Of a stretch of DNA of 64,000 nucleotides, positions 1 through 8,288 are shown in pieces (position 1 is the first letter of the stretch; each line of letters starts with the position of its first letter). The translations under genes and the position numbers were made by a program. The notes under the pieces were generated by a model, which saw only the letters and a program-made list of their open reading frames with translations, was not told the origin of the DNA and made no database searches. This stretch comes from Clostridia bacterium (GTDB lineage Bacteria; Bacillota; Clostridia; Oscillospirales; CAG-272): assembly GCA_017503325.1 (NCBI GenBank), contig JAFVTI010000030.1, forward strand, positions 18,144 to 82,143, given 5' to 3'.

Positions 1-704
1 GGAGCAGTCTGAACAACAACGTGCTTGGAGGTGTCAGCCAGAGCCTCGAATACCTCGTCGGTAGAATCCTTTTCATACAGCGCGCCTACGGGGCATGCAT
101 TGATGCACTGGCCGCAGTTGACGCAGGAGGTGGTAGCAAGAGGAGTATCAAAGGTGCAGCCGATGTGGGTATCAAAGCCACGGTCGTTTGCGCCGATGAC
201 GCCAATGCCCTGTACCTTTTCGCACATTGCGGAGCAACGGCGGCACAGAATGCACTTGCTGTTATCGCGGATGATTGCGCAGGAGGAGTCGTCAATGCGG
301 CTCTCGGTCTTAACGCCTGCATAGTAGTCCTCTTCTACGCCATATTCCTGGCAAAGCTTCTGCAGCTCGCAGTTGGTGGAGCGAACGCAGGACAGGCACT
401 TCTTGTTATGGTTGGACAGAAGCAGCTGAAGATTCATCTTTCTTGCCTTGATGATAGCGGGAGAGTTGGTCACAATTTCAGTGCCCTCGCGCTCGATGGG
501 GTATACGCAAGCGGTTACAAGGCCGCGCGCACCCTTAACCTCAACAAGGCAAAGACGGCATGCACCGATCTCGTTGATGTCCTTGAGGTAGCAGAGCGTG
601 GGAATATCGATGCCTGCCAGCTTGGCAGCTTCGAGAACAGTGGTACCGTAGGGTACGGTATAGGGCTGACCGTTGATCTTGATATTAAGCATTTTGGTTT
701 CCAT
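1..704 (-). CDS. hndD: NADP/NAD-reducing [FeFe] hydrogenase catalytic subunit HndD (3' part cut by window edge)
   Basis: This is the N-terminal 234 residues of the H2-evolving subunit of a bifurcating [FeFe] hydrogenase. The order seen is a plant-type [2Fe-2S] domain (Cys38, 49, 52, 66), a His-Cys3 cluster segment (HNKKCLSC near residue 98), then two [4Fe-4S] motifs (CILCRRC near 150 and CVNCGQCINACP near 195). The H-cluster domain lies beyond the edge. Start ATG at 704 is chosen because AAGGAG lies about 10 nt upstream; an in-frame GTG at 710 is too close to it. It follows the HndC gene by 18 nt, so it is the last visible gene of the hydrogenase operon. Group A3-like membership is inferred from domain order and neighbours. 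Confidence 0.92.
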   Translation of the reverse strand, partial: METKMLNIKINGQPYTVPYGTTVLEAAKLAGIDIPTLCYLKDINEIGACRLCLVEVKGARGLVTACVYPIEREGTEIVTNSPAIIKARKMNLQLLLSNHNKKCLSCVRSTNCELQKLCQEYGVEEDYYAGVKTESRIDDSSCAIIRDNSKCILCRRCSAMCEKVQGIGVIGANDRGFDTHIGCTFDTPLATTSCVNCGQCINACPVGALYEKDSTDEVFEALADTSKHVVVQTA

Positions 705-722
705 ATCCACAATTCTCCTTTC

Positions 723-2552
723 TTAGTCCTTATAGATTGCGCCGAACTTACAGCCGGATACGCAAGCGCCGCACTTGACGCACTTGGAAGCGTCGATGCT
801 CAGCGAAGGCAGCTTGTGGCCGGGAGCTACGTAGTCGGTCTTGGTGATTGCGTCTGCGGGGCAGTTCTTGAGGCACTTGCCGCAGCCAATGCACTTTTCC
901 TTATCGATGACGTAAGACATCAGGCTCTTGCAGACGCCTGCAGGGCACTTCTTGTCTACGATATGTGCGATATATTCATCGCGGAAGAACTTCAGGGTTG
1001 CGATAACGGGGTTAGGAGCAGTCTGGCCAAGGCCGCACAGAGATGCGGACTTGATGTACTCGCACAGCTCTTCCATGCGATCCAGGTCTTCCATCTCGCC
1101 GTTACCGGAAATGATCTTATCCAGGATCTCAAGCAGTCTGCGGGTACCTACGCGGCAGGGAGTGCACTTACCACAGGATTCGTCAACCGTGAATTCCAGG
1201 AAGAACTTTGCAATGTCAACCATGCAGTTGTCCTCGTCCATGACGATCAGACCGCCCGAACCCATCATGCAACCGATCGCGGTCAGGTTGTCGTAGTCAA
1301 TGGGGGTGTCGATCAGGGATGCGGGGATACAACCGCCGGAGGGACCACCGGTCTGAGCAGCCTTGAACTTCTTGCCGTTCGGGATGCCGCCGCCGATCTC
1401 TTCGATAACCTCACGCAGGGTGGTACCCATGGGAACTTCAACAAGACCGGTGTTGGTGATCTTACCGCCCAGAGCGAATACCTTGGTGCCCTTGGACTTC
1501 TCGGTGCCCATGCTGGTGAACCATTCTACGCCGTTGAGAATGATCTGAGGAATGTTTGCGTAGGTCTCTACGTTGTTCAGTACGGTAGGCTGGTCAAACA
1601 GACCCTTGACTGCCGGGAAAGGAGGACGGGGTCTGGGCTCACCGCGGTTACCCTCAATAGAGGTCATCAGAGCGGTTTCCTCGCCGCAAACGAATGCGCC
1701 TGCGCCAAGACGGATCTTCATATCGAAGTTAAAGCCGGTGCCGAAGATGTTCTCGCCAAGCAGACCGTATTCTCTTGCCTGGTCGATCGCGATCTGCAGA
1801 CGGTGGACTGCGATGGGGTACTCAGCACGAACGTAAACGTAGCCCTCGTCAGCGCCGATTGCGTAAGCAGCGATTGCCATAGCCTCGATAACTGCATGGG
1901 GGTCACCCTCCAGGATGGAACGGTCCATGAATGCGCCGGGGTCGCCCTCGTCCGCGTTACATGCAACGTACTTCTTGACCTGGCCACGGTTGCCCGATGC
2001 GAACTTCCACTTAAGACCGGTGGGGAATCCGCCGCCGCCACGGCCGCGCAGACCGGAATCCAGAACGGTCTGGATAACCTCGTCGGGGGTCATTTCGCGC
2101 AGAGCCTTCTCCAGTGCGAAGTAACCGTCCATAGCGATGTACTCGTCAATATTTTCAGGGTTGATCACACCGCAGTTACGCAGCGCAACTCTCTTCTGCT
2201 TCTTGTAGAAGGTGGTCTCGCTCAGGGAAGCTGCCTCCAGCTCCTCTTCGCCGTTTGCTGCAGCGTCGGTCTCGTTGTAAACCAGACGCTCAACGATTCT
2301 ACCCTTCTCCAGGTGCTCGGAAACGATCTCGGGGATGTCGTCGAGCGTGACTCTGGAATAGAAGGTGCCTTCGGGATAAACGATCATGATCGGGCCGAGA
2401 GCGCAAAGACCGAAGCAACCGGTCAGAACGATCTTGATTTCCTGATCCAGACCCTTGGCCTTGAGTTCCTCTGCCAGCTTTTCGCTCAGCTTAACGCTGC
2501 CCGAAGAGCTACAGCCGGTACCGCCGCAAATCAGTACATGAGAACGAATCAT
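723..2552 (-). CDS. hndC: NADH-binding flavoprotein subunit of bifurcating hydrogenase (HndC / HydB, NuoF family)
   Basis: This 609-residue NuoF-family subunit binds FMN and NAD(H) and passes electrons to the hydrogenase subunit. An N-terminal thioredoxin-like [2Fe-2S] domain has Cys9, Cys14, Cys46 and Cys50. The FMN/NADH signature GRGGGGFPTG spans 170-179, and the NuoF [4Fe-4S] motif is ESCGKCTPC (Cys460, 463, 466). The C-terminus carries two ferredoxin motifs (CIGCGKCLKNCP near 555 and CVKCGACVSGCK near 590). This order is the usual one for HydB/HndC. GGAGG lies 11 nt before the ATG. It sits between hndB and hndD in an operon, consistent with a soluble cytosolic complex coupling NAD(P)H and ferredoxin oxidation to H2. 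Confidence 0.95.
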   Translation of the reverse strand: MIRSHVLICGGTGCSSSGSVKLSEKLAEELKAKGLDQEIKIVLTGCFGLCALGPIMIVYPEGTFYSRVTLDDIPEIVSEHLEKGRIVERLVYNETDAAANGEEELEAASLSETTFYKKQKRVALRNCGVINPENIDEYIAMDGYFALEKALREMTPDEVIQTVLDSGLRGRGGGGFPTGLKWKFASGNRGQVKKYVACNADEGDPGAFMDRSILEGDPHAVIEAMAIAAYAIGADEGYVYVRAEYPIAVHRLQIAIDQAREYGLLGENIFGTGFNFDMKIRLGAGAFVCGEETALMTSIEGNRGEPRPRPPFPAVKGLFDQPTVLNNVETYANIPQIILNGVEWFTSMGTEKSKGTKVFALGGKITNTGLVEVPMGTTLREVIEEIGGGIPNGKKFKAAQTGGPSGGCIPASLIDTPIDYDNLTAIGCMMGSGGLIVMDEDNCMVDIAKFFLEFTVDESCGKCTPCRVGTRRLLEILDKIISGNGEMEDLDRMEELCEYIKSASLCGLGQTAPNPVIATLKFFRDEYIAHIVDKKCPAGVCKSLMSYVIDKEKCIGCGKCLKNCPADAITKTDYVAPGHKLPSLSIDASKCVKCGACVSGCKFGAIYKD

Positions 2553-2572
2553 AACTCTTTAATCCTCCTTGA

Positions 2573-2944
2573 TTACTTCTTGTTTGCGTTGATGGTGTAC
2601 TCAGCAACGGGCTTGCCACCCTTGATGTGCTTTTCGATAACCTCTGCTGCCTTCTCGGCGGTCATCTTTACGTAGGTAACCTTCTCAGCATCCTTGGTGT
2701 AAACCTCAACAACGGGCTCGTACTGGCAAATGCCGATACAACCGGTCTGAGTAACGATAACACTCTCGCCCAAGCCTGCTTCGTTGATACCCTGTACGAA
2801 AGCATTCAGAACGGGACGTGCACCTGCTGCGATACCGCAGGTAGCCATGCCGACTACGATACGGATGTCACCGCTGGATTTGCGCAGAACAACCTTGTCC
2901 TGCATTTTGGCCTTTATGGCCTTCAGCTCTTCAAGTGACTTCAT
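2573..2944 (-). CDS. hndB: Small [2Fe-2S] thioredoxin-like subunit HndB
   Basis: This 123-residue protein has the thioredoxin-like ferredoxin fold of HndB, the small electron-transfer subunit of the Hnd hydrogenase. Visible cysteines are Cys36 (MATCGIAAGA) and Cys69/Cys73 (QTGCIGIC), matching the family. The N-terminal KSLEELKAIKAKM segment is charged and helical, as usual. It lies 20 nt upstream of hndC. AAAGGA precedes the ATG. It is shorter than NuoE proteins, and a true NuoE is encoded separately at 6829-7326, so the complex probably uses both. Confidence 0.9.
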   Translation of the reverse strand: MKSLEELKAIKAKMQDKVVLRKSSGDIRIVVGMATCGIAAGARPVLNAFVQGINEAGLGESVIVTQTGCIGICQYEPVVEVYTKDAEKVTYVKMTAEKAAEVIEKHIKGGKPVAEYTINANKK

Positions 2945-2993
2945 TTGTGATGATCCTTTCAGAAATAATTATAAATTTTTTTATAAACCAACT

Positions 2994-3545
2994 TCAGTTG
3001 AGCCCCTCGTACTGCTCGTAGAGGTACGAGCCGATCCATTCAAGGATCTCGGGCTCGCCAAGCGAGATATCCTCGCCCAGCACCTCGCGCAGCGCGCGAG
3101 TAGAAAGTGAGACCTCGCCGCTCTCGGTTTTATGAAGATACTCAAAGTCGATCTCGGGCGAGCCCTGGATCAGCGTTTTGACGGTATCCACCATATTGCC
3201 CAGCGGGATAAAGTCGATATGATCTTTGCCGAACCTTGCGTGCGTCACGGTTCCGTGATGCTCCCCTTGCGACTCGTGCACCGATGAAATTTCCACCGAT
3301 CCGCCGGTCATTTCGGCAAGCATTTTCAAAAACGGGATGCCAAGTCCGACCTTACGGGTCTTTCTTGTGGTAAAGAACGGATTTGCAAGCTTTTCCAGTT
3401 GCTCCTCTGTCATACCGCAGCCGTTATCACGCACGGTAAAATCCAGCCAAGCGCCCTGCTCGATCAGTTCAACGGAGATCAGCGTCGCGCCTGCTCTGAC
3501 CGAATTCATGGTGATATCCAGTACGTAAAGCGAAAGCTCGTCCAT
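2994..3545 (-). CDS. GHKL-type ATPase (histidine-kinase-like ATP-binding protein)
   Basis: This 183-residue protein is a stand-alone Bergerat-fold ATPase. Seen are an N-box (DITMNSV, Asn14), a G1 box (RDNGCGM, Asp40) and a G2-like GLGI at 67-70. No histidine phospho-acceptor, receiver or membrane segment is visible. The start at 3545 is preferred over one eight codons upstream because AAGGAG lies 7 nt before it and only 1 nt then separates it from the PHP gene. It belongs to the accessory set (DRTGG, ATPase, PHP, sensory hydrogenase) that accompanies Hnd genes in Clostridia. A regulatory or kinase role is inferred; no partner can be proven from sequence. Confidence 0.8.
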   Translation of the reverse strand: MDELSLYVLDITMNSVRAGATLISVELIEQGAWLDFTVRDNGCGMTEEQLEKLANPFFTTRKTRKVGLGIPFLKMLAEMTGGSVEISSVHESQGEHHGTVTHARFGKDHIDFIPLGNMVDTVKTLIQGSPEIDFEYLHKTESGEVSLSTRALREVLGEDISLGEPEILEWIGSYLYEQYEGLN

Positions 3546-3546
3546 A

Positions 3547-4299
3547 TCAGTCTCCTTCTCTCTTGCCAAGCAAATAATCGATCAGACAGTCTCTGACGCG
3601 CTGCGAGGAATACGGCTCGTCGTCGATCTCGACGGCAAATCCCTCCTCGGCGATATCTGTCAGATAATGTGCATCGGATGACGCTACGTAGGTCAGTCCC
3701 CTTTCACTCAGGATGGGAAACCGCTCAAGGCAATCAGAAAGCGATGCGATATCGTTGAGCTCAAACGCCGAAAAATGCGGATCGGGCGGAAAATCACCCA
3801 GCATTGAGATAATGCCGTTTGAGGAACGGTCGATATGTGCGGGATAGCACACGCCGCCGCGCTTTTTCACCTCTGCATACGCTTCTTCGAGCGACAGGTA
3901 AGACGCGTTGAGCAGCAAGTACTCCTCCTCGTCCACCACCTCGTCGTTCTCGTCCGTAATGCATTGTCTGCCGAATATTTCGGGCTCGTTTTTGATTTTG
4001 AAGCGACGCTTGTCCACAAATTCCCCGAATTCCATCGCGCTCTCCAGATCGCGAAACAAGCAGACCGCGTGGATGTCCTCCGCGGTGGTCAGCTCCATAC
4101 CCGCAACGGGAATGAGGCCGTTTGCCTTGGCGATCTTGAAAAAGGCGGGGCAATTCTTGGTGGAATTATGATCGGTCAGCGCCACGATCTGCAATCCGTT
4201 GAGCAGCGACATGCCCACGATGTTGCCCGGGGTCATATCGTCGTCTCCGCAGGGAGACAGGCAGGAATGCAGGTGCAGATCACACCGATAAAGGCTCAT
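3547..4299 (-). CDS. PHP-domain metal-dependent phosphoesterase
   Basis: This 250-residue PHP protein begins with the metal-binding HLHS motif (DLHLHSCLSPCG). Further ligand candidates are TDHN (residues 42-45), GMELTT and the C-terminal SSDAHYL. Family members hydrolyse phosphoesters, for example nucleoside 3',5'-bisphosphates in the YciV/TrpH branch. The substrate here is unknown. Start ATG at 4299 is chosen because it puts the HLHS motif near the N-terminus, as in the family, and follows a GGGGAG site. The longer open frame upstream overlaps the DRTGG gene. Its presence in a hydrogenase operon is a recurring Clostridia arrangement. Confidence 0.85.
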   Translation of the reverse strand: MSLYRCDLHLHSCLSPCGDDDMTPGNIVGMSLLNGLQIVALTDHNSTKNCPAFFKIAKANGLIPVAGMELTTAEDIHAVCLFRDLESAMEFGEFVDKRRFKIKNEPEIFGRQCITDENDEVVDEEEYLLLNASYLSLEEAYAEVKKRGGVCYPAHIDRSSNGIISMLGDFPPDPHFSAFELNDIASLSDCLERFPILSERGLTYVASSDAHYLTDIAEEGFAVEIDDEPYSSQRVRDCLIDYLLGKREGD

Positions 4300-4303
4300 G
4301 GGA

Positions 4304-4633
4304 TCACTCCCCTGCCATCTCTCGGATGGCACAGCAGATCTCGTACGCGGACAGAGGCGAGGTAATGACGCAAAGGTCATTTTCCACGGCCGCATCCAGC
4401 GCATCCTGCTGCATAACGACGTCCTCTGCCAGTACGATGACGGCAGGCTCGGTCAGATTGGCAACCGCGACGACGTTGATGTTTGCCATGATGGTGACCC
4501 AGGCGTTATCCGTTTGCACGCGACTCATGGCGCGGCTGAGCAGATCACCCGTATATACGCCCTCAAACTCCCGATCGGTCGTGCCGCAAAGCACGCGCGC
4601 ATCCAAAAGCTTACAAAGAGCATCTACCTTCAT
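4304..4633 (-). CDS. DRTGG-domain protein (first copy)
   Basis: This 109-residue protein consists of a single DRTGG-like domain, a small alpha/beta fold known from the N-terminal parts of phosphotransacetylases and CBS/DHH proteins. The LLDARVLCG start and the central VVAVANLTEPAVIVLAED strand-turn-strand are typical. A paralogue with the same LLDAxxLCG start lies at 6428-6781, on the other side of the sensory hydrogenase gene. GGAGGTG sits 8 nt before the ATG. Function is unknown; ligand sensing linked to the adjacent hydrogenase and ATPases is inference from context. Confidence 0.8.
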   Translation of the reverse strand: MKVDALCKLLDARVLCGTTDREFEGVYTGDLLSRAMSRVQTDNAWVTIMANINVVAVANLTEPAVIVLAEDVVMQQDALDAAVENDLCVITSPLSAYEICCAIREMAGE

Positions 4634-4636
4634 AGC

Positions 4637-5974
4637 TTACACCTCCTTATCACGGTGATTATTTTGAATAATTTCATCAAAGCGACGGAGGATCTCCGTG
4701 CGCTCGGTTTCAATGCCGCGCTCCTTCATCAGACGCTTGAGCATAACCGTGCATTCGTCCGCACCTGCCTCGCATTTGACGATATCCTCGGCAAACGCCA
4801 TGCAGTTGGGCGCTCCGCACGAGCCGCAATCAAGGCCGGGCAACGCCCCCGCGATGCACTCAATGTCACTCATCATGCGCATGGCCGTGCGTCTGTCCTC
4901 GGAAAGCAAGCCGTAGGGATTGTACTCGATCTCTTTTTCATGGAAATACTTATCGGGGATCCAATCGCTTGCGGGTCTGTTGGGGGAAACGGGCAGATAA
5001 CGCTTGAGAGACTGCAATCTGGCCTGTGCAATATAGGGGTTTGCCACCGTCATCGCACCACCCACGCAGCCGCCGCTGCAAGCGTTGAGCTCAACAAAAT
5101 CAAGCGTGGTGATATCCGCGCTGTCAATGCGGTCAAGCACGCGGATACAGTTCTCGATCCCGTCAGCCGCTAAGTAGCGGTCGTTTAAGATCGCGGTGGA
5201 TTCGCCGCCCGTGGACGCCCAGCCGATACCAATGATACCTGCCTCGGTGACCTCGTAGGGCTCCTCCTTATACTTGTTCATCTTGTCAAGCAGCGCAAAA
5301 TAGATATCCCTGACCGAAACGGTCGCGGACACGTAATTGCGGTCTCCCGCAAAGTTGTTCTTGACGTAACTGACCTTAGCGGGACAGGGTGAGATAAAGA
5401 TAATGCCGATATCCTCATCCCGAAGCTCGGGATGCTCTGCCATTGCCTTCTCTCTTGCAAGCATGGCAGCAATGTCGATGGGCGGCAGGATAGGCATGAT
5501 ATTCTCACACAAATAAGGATAATTGGTACTGATCAAGCGCATGATCGTCGGACATGCCGAGCTGATCACGGGCTTTTTGACGTCCTCTCTGTTGATGTAC
5601 TTACGCGTATAGGCACTGACCAGCTCTGCGGCGCACGCAACCTCAAACACGTCGTCAAATCCAAGGTCCAAAAGACCGCGGATGATATAGCCGATGTTAT
5701 CGAGATTGTCAAACTGTCCGTAAAGCGACGGCGCGGGAAGCGCAACCGTATACTTGTAATCCTTTAGAACAGACAAGGAATCGTGAATGGCCTTTTTGGC
5801 CTTGTAAGGACAGACGCGTATGCATTCGCCGCAATCGATGCATCGCACCGAATTGATGACCGCATGGCCGTTCCGGATTCGGATGGCCTCGGTCGGGCAA
5901 CGCTTCAGACACGCGGTACAGCCCTTGCATTTTTCGATATCAAGTGATACCGAGTGCTCGTACTCTCGTATCAT
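4637..5974 (-). CDS. Sensory-type [FeFe] hydrogenase (HydS-like), C299-to-Ala variant
   Basis: This 445-residue iron-only hydrogenase starts with two [4Fe-4S] ferredoxin motifs (Cys16/19/22/26 and Cys45/48/51/55), followed by the H-cluster domain. The three signature loops diverge from catalytic enzymes. L1 is SSACP (138-142) instead of TSCCP, so the proton-relay cysteine is Ala140 while the cluster ligand Cys141 stays. L2 is SPCPAK (Cys197). L3 is ELNACSGGC (Cys299, Cys303), with Asn in place of the usual Met. A C-terminal CGSCGAPNC (near residue 385) binds a further Fe-S cluster. Such changes are known from slow HydS-type sensors. ATG at 5974 is preferred over GTG at 5980, which would overlap the GAGG site. 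Confidence 0.88.
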   Translation of the reverse strand: MIREYEHSVSLDIEKCKGCTACLKRCPTEAIRIRNGHAVINSVRCIDCGECIRVCPYKAKKAIHDSLSVLKDYKYTVALPAPSLYGQFDNLDNIGYIIRGLLDLGFDDVFEVACAAELVSAYTRKYINREDVKKPVISSACPTIMRLISTNYPYLCENIMPILPPIDIAAMLAREKAMAEHPELRDEDIGIIFISPCPAKVSYVKNNFAGDRNYVSATVSVRDIYFALLDKMNKYKEEPYEVTEAGIIGIGWASTGGESTAILNDRYLAADGIENCIRVLDRIDSADITTLDFVELNACSGGCVGGAMTVANPYIAQARLQSLKRYLPVSPNRPASDWIPDKYFHEKEIEYNPYGLLSEDRRTAMRMMSDIECIAGALPGLDCGSCGAPNCMAFAEDIVKCEAGADECTVMLKRLMKERGIETERTEILRRFDEIIQNNHRDKEV

Positions 5975-6005
5975 ACACACCTCGCATCATTTGATGAATT
6001 TTTCA

Positions 6006-6431
6006 TCAGAGCAGAACCGTCATGGTAATGGTGGTTCCCTCTCCCACTACGGTATCGATACGCAGATCGTCCGTATATTTGATCATGTTCGGCAGTCCCA
6101 TGCCTGCACCGAAGCCGAGATTGCGGATATGATCCTTCGCCGTGGAATAGCCTGCCTGCATGGCAAGCTCCACGTCAGGAATACCCGGGCCCTTGTCCGC
6201 AAGGACGATCACGATCTTGTCATCGGACGCTTCCACGTCGGCAGTGCCGCCGTTTGCGTGAATGACCATATTGATCTCCCCCTCGTACATGGCGATCGAC
6301 ACGCGTCTGATCACCTCGGGCGAATATCCAAGCTGGCGCAGCTTTTTCTTGACCGAAACCGACGCAGCACCGGCAGACGAAAAGTCCGAGCCGTCCACGT
6401 CAAAATGAAACTTTACAACGTCAGACATCAT
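6006..6431 (-). CDS. Anti-sigma-factor-like HATPase (RsbW/SpoIIAB family)
   Basis: This 141-residue Bergerat-fold protein resembles RsbW-type serine kinases. YEGEINMVIHANGG is the N-box region (Glu and Asn present), ADKGPGIPD the G1 box, and GFGAGMGLPNM the G2 lid. Family members phosphorylate anti-sigma antagonists or bind sigma factors. Here the gene lies between the DRTGG and sensory hydrogenase genes, so it is a plausible output module for the sensor. The start overlaps the upstream stop codon (ATGA), which implies translational coupling. A second ATG follows at 6428. Confidence 0.85.
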   Translation of the reverse strand: MMSDVVKFHFDVDGSDFSSAGAASVSVKKKLRQLGYSPEVIRRVSIAMYEGEINMVIHANGGTADVEASDDKIVIVLADKGPGIPDVELAMQAGYSTAKDHIRNLGFGAGMGLPNMIKYTDDLRIDTVVGEGTTITMTVLL

Positions 6432-6781
6432 TGACCCCCGGCACTGTGAGACAGTCCTGCCGCATACAGGATGCCGCTTGCCTCAAATGCGCGCTTATCG
6501 CTGCACATGACGGCAATACCGCACTCCTCTGCAAGCTCCACCATCTCCTCTGTCGGTTTCTTGCCTCTGACGAAAACAATGCAGATCATGTCCATCATGT
6601 TCGCAGTGCGTATCACCTGCGAATTGATAAGTCCCGTGATAAGTACACCTTGGTCCTTGACGTAAGCGAGCACGTCGCTCATCATGTCGCTGCAGCAGGC
6701 AGAGATGACCTCGCTTTCGAGATGCTCCTCTCCGCAAAGCAGCTGTGCGTCCAGAAGTTTACCGATTTCGCTGATCTTCAT
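6428..6781 (-). CDS. DRTGG-domain protein (second copy)
   Basis: This 117-residue DRTGG-like domain protein is a paralogue of the one at 4304-4633. Both share the GKLLDAQLLCG-type start and a VxxxANxxxxVxVxxxK core. It overlaps the downstream HATPase by four bases (ATGA), so the two are probably made together. GGAG lies 9 nt before the ATG. No catalytic residues are apparent. A nucleotide- or metabolite-binding regulatory role is a guess from context. Confidence 0.8.
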   Translation of the reverse strand: MKISEIGKLLDAQLLCGEEHLESEVISACCSDMMSDVLAYVKDQGVLITGLINSQVIRTANMMDMICIVFVRGKKPTEEMVELAEECGIAVMCSDKRAFEASGILYAAGLSHSAGGQ

Positions 6782-6828
6782 ATTTGTAATCTCCGATTTT
6801 TTGCGGATGCTTCCGCAGATTTGGTGAA

Positions 6829-7326
6829 TTAGTCTACGTACTTCTTGAGAATTTCGGGAACGTCAGCAACGGTCAGTCTGCCGTAAACCTCACCGTTGAC
6901 GGTCAGAACGGGAGCAAGACCGCAAGCGCCGATGCATCTGGTAGCCTCCAGGGAGTACTTGCCGTCGGGAGAGGTGCTGCCAACGGGAACACCGAGCAGA
7001 TCGGAGAACTTGTTGATAATGTCACCCGAGCCCTTTACGTAGCAAGCGGTACCCAGGCAAACCGCAACAGCGATCTCACCGTCGGGATTGAGCTTGAACT
7101 GTGCATAGAAGGTAGCAATGCCGTAGATCTTCTCAATGGGCGTGCCGGTCTTCTCTGCGATGATCTTCTGCACCTCGTAAGGCAGATAGCCGTAAATTGC
7201 CTGAGCCTCCTGCATGATGGGCATGGTTGCACCGGGAATGCCCTCATACTTCTTGATCACTTCAAGCAACTGAGCTTCCTGCTCCGGAGTGCCACGAAAT
7301 TCAACCGTAGTCAATTTCTTTTTCAT
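6829..7326 (-). CDS. hndA: NADH dehydrogenase/hydrogenase [2Fe-2S] subunit, NuoE family (HndA)
   Basis: This 165-residue NuoE-type subunit binds one [2Fe-2S] cluster with Cys90, Cys95, Cys131 and Cys135, in the classic CxxxxC...CxxxC spacing. The N-terminal helical bundle (residues 12-75, with the IYGIATFYAQF motif) is the standard NuoE fold. It is the first gene of the operon and is separated from its functional partners hndB-hndC-hndD by the six-gene sensory block. AGGAGG lies 11 nt upstream of the ATG. Confidence 0.93.
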   Translation of the reverse strand: MKKKLTTVEFRGTPEQEAQLLEVIKKYEGIPGATMPIMQEAQAIYGYLPYEVQKIIAEKTGTPIEKIYGIATFYAQFKLNPDGEIAVAVCLGTACYVKGSGDIINKFSDLLGVPVGSTSPDGKYSLEATRCIGACGLAPVLTVNGEVYGRLTVADVPEILKKYVD

Positions 7327-7358
7327 GGTTAGTAAATCCTCCTGTGATTACTTTATAA

Positions 7359-7392
7359 TATAACCGTCTTATTATATCATATAATTTTATAA
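7359..7392 (-). promoter_or_regulatory. Promoter of the hydrogenase operon
   Basis: On the minus strand a TATAAT -10 box is centred near 7370, and a TAGACT -35-like box lies 17 bp upstream. The region is very AT-rich and about 35 bp before the nuoE Shine-Dalgarno. No operator palindrome (for example Rex) is obvious. Confidence 0.5.
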
Positions 7393-7530
7393 AAGTCTAT
7401 AGGTTTGTGAAAAATTCATCAATTTTTGGTGGAAACTCTCCCTTTTTGTGCTTACGTATGGCCTCTTTTGTGCATGTCGTAGTGCGGCAAAAATATGCGG
7501 ATGGATATTGTAAACTTTTTGTGAACATTT

Positions 7531-7580
7531 GCAAAATCCAAAAGCAGCACCCGCCTTACGCGGATGCCGCTTTTGGATTT
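7531..7580 (-). terminator. Terminator after the XRE regulator gene
   Basis: The arms AAAATCCAAAAGC and GCTTTTGGATTTT form a long stem with a GC-rich inner loop. It sits directly at the stop codon of the XRE gene, which reads leftwards. Confidence 0.7.
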
Positions 7581-8188
7581 TATTTCTTTAAGACTTTTTT
7601 GCACCAGGTGCGTTTGTTGCATTTGGGGCACTTCAAGTATCGAGTCGTTCCTCTGTGCATCGCATTAAGTGCCTGCATATAGGTAGGCACGATCTCGTAA
7701 CCGCAATTTTTGCACTTATAAGCACCTACACTGACCTCGAGCTTTAATGCGTAGAAGCACGGTATCAGGAAGATCACGCAGAGCGCAAGTATTGCAACGA
7801 GCATCCAAGGACCCTCAGGCACAAAAAACGCGATGATCGCAAGACCGCCGATCAATCCAATGATACTCACCGTCATGATCGTCCACATTGCATTCCAAAT
7901 AGTTTTGTTTTTCTGTTCCAATTCCTTTGCCATATCCAGCAAAAGCTCTTCGTTTTTCTGTTGATTGTTTTCCATAACAATTCTCTCCCCACAAAGTAAA
8001 TCGTTGACGGTGATCCCAAGCTCACCGCAAAGCTCCAACATGATCGAGGAATCCGGCATGGATCGGCCGTTTTCCCATTTGGACACAGCGCGATCGGTCA
8101 CGCCGACCTTCTCAGCCAGCTGCGCCTGCGTCATGTTCTTGTTTTTTCTGCATTCGGCAATGAACTTGCCGATCTTGATTTGATCCAT
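7580..8188 (-). CDS. XRE-family HTH membrane regulator with zinc-ribbon-like tail
   Basis: This 202-residue protein starts with a Cro/C1-type HTH (residues 5-60: MTQAQLAEKVGVTDRAVSKWENG). A charged linker and two transmembrane helices follow (about 100-150). The C-terminal cytosolic tail has two Cys pairs (YKCKNCGYE and LKCPKCNKR), a likely zinc ribbon. This HTH-TM-ribbon layout is common in Firmicutes regulators of unknown signal. The start at 8188 is fixed by GGAGGAG 7 nt upstream; the longer frame lacks a site. It likely acts as a local transcription repressor, but no operator is identified. Confidence 0.85.
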   Translation of the reverse strand: MDQIKIGKFIAECRKNKNMTQAQLAEKVGVTDRAVSKWENGRSMPDSSIMLELCGELGITVNDLLCGERIVMENNQQKNEELLLDMAKELEQKNKTIWNAMWTIMTVSIIGLIGGLAIIAFFVPEGPWMLVAILALCVIFLIPCFYALKLEVSVGAYKCKNCGYEIVPTYMQALNAMHRGTTRYLKCPKCNKRTWCKKVLKK

Positions 8189-8288
8189 GTGTTGTCTCCT
8201 CCTTTTCGGTCTTAGTTTATCTGCTTGCGGGGGAAAAATCAACACACCGACGGTTGAATGTGGGGGATCCAACCGACGGTGGAGTGAC

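Noticed and set aside
21..2675. An 884-codon open frame on the plus strand opposite hndD, hndC and hndB
   Set aside because: It spans three well-recognised minus-strand genes and reads through intergenic ribosome binding sites; its openness follows from codon bias of the real genes.
4298..5173. 291-codon plus-strand frame opposite the DRTGG and HydS genes
   Set aside because: It is antisense to genes with diagnostic motifs, has no ribosome binding site and no recognisable product.
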